Assembly: GCA_937890045.1 (NCBI GenBank) | Contig: CALBXV010000340.1 | Span: 1-16,677 of the forward strand | Source of the DNA: an uncultured archaeon | Lineage (GTDB): Archaea > Thermoproteota > Nitrososphaeria > Nitrososphaerales > CALBXV01 | Length of the DNA: 16,677 nucleotides | Reading direction: 5' to 3' | Shown here: positions 11,849 to 16,677 of the stretch, piece by piece | Layout: every line of letters begins with the position of its first letter | Numbering within the stretch: position 1 is the stretch's first letter | Program-made: the position numbers and the translations under genes | Notes under the pieces: generated by a model | The model's database searches: none | Told to the model about the DNA's origin: nothing | Seen by the model: only the letters and a program-made list of their open reading frames with translations

Positions 11849-12023
11849 GATACCACTTAAGTACCAAAAGATAGTAAACTATCAGATATTACAAGAAAGA
11901 CGATTAGCCTTGCTCAATGTAAGAAAGATAATAGATAGGTATAAAGCTAATCCAGATAGTGTTACCAAAGAGGATTTAATTTTAGCATTAAACAAAGAAC
12001 TGGAAGGGGTAAAAGATGGGTGA
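11838..12023 (+). CDS. small basic helical hypothetical protein (61 aa)
   Basis: The start overlaps the glutaredoxin-like gene by 11 bases, with GAGGT upstream. The product is helical, with 'YQILQERRLALLNVRKIIDRYK' and then an acidic helix. No family is recognised. The next gene overlaps its end by eight bases, so the set 11639-12355 is probably one translational unit. Confidence 0.55.
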   Translation: MGTKIPLKYQKIVNYQILQERRLALLNVRKIIDRYKANPDSVTKEDLILALNKELEGVKDG

Positions 12024-12270
12024 TGACTTTAGAGATGATTATAGAGATGGACATGCAGATGGCTATGATGAGGGCTATGAAGAAGGATTGGCAGAAGGGG
12101 AAGATGTGGGATTTAGATTGGGAGAAGAAGATATTATCAAGGATATTAAGAAGGTGATATCTAGATATGAACAAGACCGTTCTGGTTGGAGTGCTGATGA
12201 TTTATGTAGAGTATTTACGGATTTAATAAAAGGTGGGGAAGCAGATGAAACAAAGCCTGAAGTGGTATGA
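12016..12270 (+). CDS. acidic GYxxGYxxG-repeat protein C (84 aa)
   Basis: It is the third member of the repeat family. Residues about 6-34 read DDYRDGHADGYDEGYEEGLAEG, with Gly every fourth residue for at least five turns, the cleanest of the three. An amphipathic helical C-terminal half (IIKDIKKVISRYEQD...DLCRVFTDLI) resembles the C-terminal halves of proteins A and B in position and spacing. GGAAGGGG precedes the ATG. The separation from A and B by over 3 kb points to dispersed duplication. Confidence 0.65.
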   Translation: MGDDFRDDYRDGHADGYDEGYEEGLAEGEDVGFRLGEEDIIKDIKKVISRYEQDRSGWSADDLCRVFTDLIKGGEADETKPEVV

Positions 12271-12355
12271 GTTCTTACTGTTTGCCGTTGTTATAATACC
12301 AGTAGCTATATTAGCTGCTGGTATTATGATAGTAGCCAAGATTAAAGAAGATTAA
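12245..12355 (+). CDS. small single-pass membrane protein (36 aa)
   Basis: The ATG lies inside the end of the preceding gene with GGTGGGGA upstream. After KQSLKWYE comes a continuous hydrophobic segment (about residues 9-31) and a KIKED tail, typical of a one-pass phage membrane peptide. A holin or accessory lysis role is possible, but no endolysin is nearby in this window. A strong hairpin (12293-12327) lies within the gene. Confidence 0.6.
   Translation: MKQSLKWYEFLLFAVVIIPVAILAAGIMIVAKIKED
12293..12327. other. 14-bp hairpin at the convergent gene junction
   Basis: ATAATACCAGTAGC (12293-12306) pairs with GCTGCTGGTATTAT (12314-12327) with one G-U pair and a seven-base loop. There is no T-run on either side, so it is not a canonical terminator. 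The two convergent genes are only six bases apart, and this hairpin may limit read-through or stabilise mRNA ends. Confidence 0.5.
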
Positions 12356-12361
12356 TTTCTA

Positions 12362-15300
12362 TTATTTCTCCTCTTGTAAAGCTTGCCTTCTTTTAAGAGT
12401 TGGTTCCTCTTCCCTTAAAGTTTGCCTTTTTAAGGCATTAAAGTAAGCTATAAATCTTCTACTCTTTATATCTGGTGCCTTATTTGCATCTTTGATTAAT
12501 TGTTCTCTTTCCTCTTTAGAACCCTCTCTCCATATATTCCAAAAAGCTCTAGCTCTATTTTCTGGAACATCAATATCAGCCAATAATAACCACATTCTAA
12601 TGTTGGTTATACCCTGTAGTTTTGCTCGCCTTCTATGCCTAGCAGTTAATCTTTTAACAGCATGTTTAGGTAACCCCTTAATAAAACCCTGTATTGCCTT
12701 GTCTGTTCTGGTACTTAAACGGGCATTCTTCTTTTTCCTATCAAGAAAATCTTGGGACAACCTATCAAAATCTCTATTTTGTGCATAAATATCTGTTCTA
12801 GAATCTTCTGCAACACGCTTTAACATCTGACCGTGTTCATATACTGGGTCTGTTCCTGATAATACCCTCCTAAGAAAAGGTTGGCTCATAATAAGTTCAG
12901 CCGTTACTTGGTCTTGTTCTTTTTGTGATAAATCCTTAAATATTTGTTTCCACGCAAATCCTGTCAATGATGTCCAAGGATTACCTCTGGTAAATATCTG
13001 TGAAAGGGCTATCCTAGTTCTTTCTGGTGACAATGAAATCCGTTCGGTAAGTACATCTTTTGATAACTGTCCCAATTTAATAAAGGCAGGATGTGTATAG
13101 CTTGTGTATTCTTCAAATGGTTTACTTAGCTTTCCCCCTTCCCATATTTCTTTTTTTAGCCAAAAATCTTTATTATGTGCGTAACCCAGTATAGCCTCAA
13201 ATGTTGGCGGTAAATAATCACTGGGCTTGCGTGGTGCAAAAGCATCAACAGCATCTTCTACCTCTTTGTAATCAAACTCGTCTTTGTACCACATTCTCTT
13301 AAATAGGTTTTCCCAAAGAGATGCTATAAGTCTTTGTCCATGGTCTTTGGCTATCTTTATATAAAAATACCTTCTATTGCCATGCTTATCTAGATAACTG
13401 AATGGGGTAGTTATAATCCAATTCGCTGCCCTCACTTCTGGTGGTATCTGTTTCAATGCTTCTGGATTCATATATTTGTTTGCTAAATACAACATAATAG
13501 AAGCTGTGCCAATCTGTGCAACTTTATAGCCAAACACACCGGGCTTATCCCTTGCCGCTCTAAATATTCCACGTGTACCTTGTATACTTGCATTTAAATA
13601 AGGGACAGAACTATCCATAGCCTTAACAATATTACCGCCTTGCGAGAAATCAAGATAAGTTCTTGCTATCCATGTAGCTTCTTCCAGAGTTGCACCGTTC
13701 TTCATAGCCCTGCGCATTAGTGCTAGCCTACCTATAATTTCAGATGTTTCACCAACATATCCAAGATATGTTTGTACATTACCCAGCTGTGTAATAACGC
13801 TTTCAGGAACTACTTTAGTTAGCCTACCGAATTCACTTCTGGCGAATCTACCTTGGTGAGTCATGAATTCCATACCGCCGCCATAATTTATATAATCACG
13901 ATAAAGACCTTCCCTGTTAAACGTATCTTTTAAAACCTTTTGTAAATCTTTCTTATTAAAAACACCTTTAACACCCTTGTGTTTTAGGGTTTTGACAAGA
14001 GATTTTCCCCCTCTTATTGGTCTTATACCCGTAGCACTGGGGATAATCATGGTTATATCTTGTATGAGCTGAATAAAAGCTACTGGTAATGTCCTTGAAT
14101 ACTCATCTGTTATAAGTAAAATATGTGCCAGATCTCGTGGTAAGTTTGTTAGGGAAAACTCAGGATTTAAACCGGTAGCCATTGCCTTTAATATTTTAGA
14201 CCCGCTAACCCAAGAAAGTGTATTGGCAATAGCCGGATTAAAAATAGGATCCCTCAAAACCCATCCCTTAGCAAACTCATGCCGCATAAGCACTTCTTTC
14301 CGCTTACCCTTAATCATTACAGGAATCCTGTCATATCCAAGAGGTGGCTTTTGAAAGATTTGTTTACCGCTTTTTGTTACCCTGACCACTTTAGATAGCG
14401 TAGCAATACCATTATGTGGAACATTTTTAGCAAAATCATACAATGATTTATTAGCCCTATTCCTAAAAACTCTTGTGTGTGCACGTACTATTGCCTCGTT
14501 TAATAATATAGATGTATTGGTTTCTATATCCTTTATAGTACCTTTTTCCAATGGTTTTAAACCACTTGTGCCAACCTTAATTATTTTGCTCTCGCCAAAT
14601 GTAAAGGTTAATTCAGGGTCAAAATATTCCAATACCTTACGCGGTGAATAATTACGACCAGATTTACGTAAGCCAGCTAAGGCTTCAGGTGACAATAGAT
14701 TCTCAGCCTTCATCATCGCTACAAGGGCATCAAATGTTTCCCAATATGCTTTTGCTCTTGGTTCTAATTCTGCCTTCAGGGCTGGTGACATCTCATCAAG
14801 AAATGCTTGCGCATTTTTAAATTTAGGTGGAATCTTAAACTTCTTGCCTTTATTCTTTATAATCTCAATAGTTCTTTTCGCATTAATAAAGGCATCTAAT
14901 AATGTACGCTTACTCTTAGATAATCCTCTATATATTATTGCGTCTGCTGCACTTGAGTCCTGTATTGCTTTTTCATGTGCACCACCAATAAGATCAAGTC
15001 TTCGTATAGCAAGCCTTGCATCGAGAGAATGTTTAGCATAAGAAGCCAAAGCTCTTTTAGTATGCCCCTTAACATCTACTATCGATTTATTTAAAAACCT
15101 CTTTGCCTTGTCTAATGTTAATCTATTTTGTTGTTCAGATTTTTCCTGCATCCTTACAACATCCTTGAGGAACGCCTCCCCCTTCGTGCTTGGCTCCCCA
15201 AGTTTAGCCTTAGGGATAACAGCCTTTGTCTTTTCAGCTGTTATTCTAGCTGCTTCTCTGGCTGTTTTAGCTGTCTTTTCAGCTGTCTTTATAGCTATAT

Positions 15301-16677
15301 CTTTAGCTGTTTTAATTCCACTAGAAATAATACCAGCTTCTGCCTCATTGTCACCACCAAACAATAACCAGCCCATGAATGGAAGCATGGCAATTGGTGA
15401 TAAACCTTTTTTAACTGCCTCTATTATTTTTTTATTTAAAGGAATAGAACCAAAGCTCTGACTGGGCCCCGGCGATTGCAAGGGGGCGTTTATCTTTTCC
15501 GTTACTGCCTGTAGATCTTTCTTGCGTACACGGAACACCGTGTTATCAAGGGCATCATCAATTATATCAAACCCCCCAATATTGCCGGTCCTTCTACCTT
15601 GAGAAGTCATTAATTCCATGCCACCTCCTGCTTTTATATATTCTGCAAACACCTCTTCCGTCTCAACAGGCATTACCCGTTCTTCCTTATACGGTCTTTT
15701 TACTTCAAATATTCTCCATACCGAAGTCTCTTCTGTATATTTACTTGGTGAACTTAAGGTATGTGTCATTGGTACGTCCGCAGATCCCTTAGTTATCTCA
15801 TAAGGTCTGTTTTCTTTGACAAATTTATAAGCCTCTTCTTCTGTGTGAAAAACACCGTCCACTTTATCTACCAATGCCATATGATCAGCAAATTGCCCTT
15901 CGGGTACTTTATCTACGTCAATTTGTCTTGCCACGACAAACCTTTCACCCGTATCTTTCTTGGGTACACCATATGCTCCCATACTAGCCTTTGCTTCTGT
16001 GAGAGCGGCTTTGTCTGGCAATACCCTTTTAAGAAACGTTTTTAGAGTAGTAGCTGTCATGTTTGCATTATCTCCATCCCATGCATATTTAAGCATAGAC
16101 GGTTCATTGGGAAACTTTTTCTCAATGACTTTTTTTGTATCCCCGTAAACCCCGTATGCCCACCTGCTTTCTACTTCTAGGTCTTTTACATTAAGGATGC
16201 CCCGCGTGTCTTTGGGCTGCAGCTTTAGGAATTTTCCCTCGGATAAAGGTATAGGAATATCTTCAGAAAAACCGGTTTTATTAAAACCAACACCCTTGGT
16301 AATCTTATCTGTAACTTCTTCGCCTACCCACAAGGGCAGTTCTTCGGGTGGTAAGTGACTTGCCTCTAACTGCTGGGTCCCTTGATGAGCTCTCAGTACT
16401 TCGTTAAATCTTCCACTTTTCGGCCTACCCCCTAAGCTATAAGTATCATCTGAATGTTTTGTCCAAACTATAGTATCGTATACCTTACCTAAACTAAACC
16501 TTTCAGCAATAGCACTGCCACCAACCCATGTATAATTATCTGCACCTCTCTTAACAGCTTCTATCATCCCATATCTTATAGCAGTATCACGCCAGTTTTT
16601 CAATCCGGCAACTTTACTTTGAATATATTTAATATCATCCCCTATCACTTTCCCGAGTTTACCTTCGAAGTCACGAG
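12362..16677 (-). CDS. giant polyvalent phage protein, LPD38-like, 5' end beyond window
   Basis: Open from the right edge to TAA at 12362-12364 (more than 1,430 codons). GTG at 16648 is the first usable start in view, but it has no ribosome site and the frame stays open upstream, so the gene is probably longer. Numbering from that GTG: about 15-60 resembles the 'W...A...A...G.d...W..G...aeRf.l' domain of phage polyvalent proteins. About 410-435 is a hydrophobic segment (IAMLPFMGWLLFGG). About 445-480 is an Ala/Lys helix. About 560-1100 fits the large-polyvalent-protein domain 38 pattern (DPIFNPAIANTL, then LNPEFSLTNLPRD, then a late GG and 'LDFSQGG' segment). The C-terminus is basic and helical. 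Such proteins are thought to be packaged and injected with phage DNA. A GGGMExMTxQGR motif occurs twice (about 340 and 922). Confidence 0.75.
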   Translation of the reverse strand, partial: RDFEGKLGKVIGDDIKYIQSKVAGLKNWRDTAIRYGMIEAVKRGADNYTWVGGSAIAERFSLGKVYDTIVWTKHSDDTYSLGGRPKSGRFNEVLRAHQGTQQLEASHLPPEELPLWVGEEVTDKITKGVGFNKTGFSEDIPIPLSEGKFLKLQPKDTRGILNVKDLEVESRWAYGVYGDTKKVIEKKFPNEPSMLKYAWDGDNANMTATTLKTFLKRVLPDKAALTEAKASMGAYGVPKKDTGERFVVARQIDVDKVPEGQFADHMALVDKVDGVFHTEEEAYKFVKENRPYEITKGSADVPMTHTLSSPSKYTEETSVWRIFEVKRPYKEERVMPVETEEVFAEYIKAGGGMELMTSQGRRTGNIGGFDIIDDALDNTVFRVRKKDLQAVTEKINAPLQSPGPSQSFGSIPLNKKIIEAVKKGLSPIAMLPFMGWLLFGGDNEAEAGIISSGIKTAKDIAIKTAEKTAKTAREAARITAEKTKAVIPKAKLGEPSTKGEAFLKDVVRMQEKSEQQNRLTLDKAKRFLNKSIVDVKGHTKRALASYAKHSLDARLAIRRLDLIGGAHEKAIQDSSAADAIIYRGLSKSKRTLLDAFINAKRTIEIIKNKGKKFKIPPKFKNAQAFLDEMSPALKAELEPRAKAYWETFDALVAMMKAENLLSPEALAGLRKSGRNYSPRKVLEYFDPELTFTFGESKIIKVGTSGLKPLEKGTIKDIETNTSILLNEAIVRAHTRVFRNRANKSLYDFAKNVPHNGIATLSKVVRVTKSGKQIFQKPPLGYDRIPVMIKGKRKEVLMRHEFAKGWVLRDPIFNPAIANTLSWVSGSKILKAMATGLNPEFSLTNLPRDLAHILLITDEYSRTLPVAFIQLIQDITMIIPSATGIRPIRGGKSLVKTLKHKGVKGVFNKKDLQKVLKDTFNREGLYRDYINYGGGMEFMTHQGRFARSEFGRLTKVVPESVITQLGNVQTYLGYVGETSEIIGRLALMRRAMKNGATLEEATWIARTYLDFSQGGNIVKAMDSSVPYLNASIQGTRGIFRAARDKPGVFGYKVAQIGTASIMLYLANKYMNPEALKQIPPEVRAANWIITTPFSYLDKHGNRRYFYIKIAKDHGQRLIASLWENLFKRMWYKDEFDYKEVEDAVDAFAPRKPSDYLPPTFEAILGYAHNKDFWLKKEIWEGGKLSKPFEEYTSYTHPAFIKLGQLSKDVLTERISLSPERTRIALSQIFTRGNPWTSLTGFAWKQIFKDLSQKEQDQVTAELIMSQPFLRRVLSGTDPVYEHGQMLKRVAEDSRTDIYAQNRDFDRLSQDFLDRKKKNARLSTRTDKAIQGFIKGLPKHAVKRLTARHRRRAKLQGITNIRMWLLLADIDVPENRARAFWNIWREGSKEEREQLIKDANKAPDIKSRRFIAYFNALKRQTLREEEPTLKRRQALQEEK

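Noticed and set aside
16646..16648. GTG 16648 as the true start of the giant protein.
   Set aside because: No ribosome site precedes it and the frame is open to the window edge, so the gene is treated as incomplete.
1..16677. CRISPR arrays, insertion sequences, rRNA genes.
   Set aside because: No regularly spaced palindromic repeats, transposase motifs or rRNA-like segments were found by reading, apart from the 12-nt 16S-tail match at 6790-6801.

Overview
The window looks like part of a tailed-phage genome (or a prophage/metagenomic phage contig) from an AT-rich bacterium, most likely one with Firmicutes-type translation signals. The reasons are dense short genes that overlap by a few bases, strong AGAAAGGAG-type ribosome binding sites, and phage-typical families: a Cys-rich VLP-like protein, the phage CxxC 'KAIR..CLxCxxG' zinc protein, a RecB/Cas4-type nuclease, a replication-initiator-like C-terminal module, an HNH protein, a terminase-small-subunit-like HTH, and a very large polyvalent LPD38-type protein. 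No terminase, capsid or integrase gene is in view, so phage identity is inferred. I cannot name the host.

Layout. 1-230 is a compound microsatellite: a TG/TTGC/CGTG array, then 19 phased AGAAA/AGAAT pentamers. 240-2232 is a run of small plus-strand genes, mostly of unknown function. 2233-2381 is a structured leader ending in an intrinsic-terminator-like hairpin. 2382-6331 is the centrepiece: a candidate ubiquitin-like protein, an E1-like ThiF/MoeB-fold enzyme, a protein with a C-terminal E2/UBC-like domain (HPN box eight residues before a cysteine), and two JAB/JAMM metalloprotease-like proteins. The second JAB gene follows a terminator and has its own consensus promoter. 6357-9275 holds nucleic-acid genes: an OB/SSB-like protein with an acidic SSB tail, a PD-(D/E)XK nuclease with an unusual leader, zinc proteins and a replication-initiator-like protein. 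9316-12355 holds many small accessory genes, including an HNH protein, an HTH protein, a Cys-rich VLP-like protein, a glutaredoxin-like protein and a one-pass membrane peptide. 12362 to the right edge is one huge minus-strand open frame that converges on the plus-strand genes and runs off the window.

Working together. The 2.4-6.3 kb block carries every component expected of a eukaryote-like ubiquitin-type conjugation pathway: modifier, activating enzyme, conjugating enzyme and two candidate deconjugating or processing peptidases. It sits in an otherwise ordinary early/replication region. It resembles bacterial Bil-type (ISG15-like) operons in content but differs in gene order. It has two JAB paralogues, a modifier with no C-terminal Gly-Gly, and an E2 with a long N-terminal extension. 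A 12-nt identical segment encoding Trp-Asp-Ser-Gly recurs in the modifier and at both ends of the first JAB protein, with a one-base variant in the second JAB. The substrate and purpose (virion modification, host takeover or superinfection exclusion) cannot be read from the sequence.
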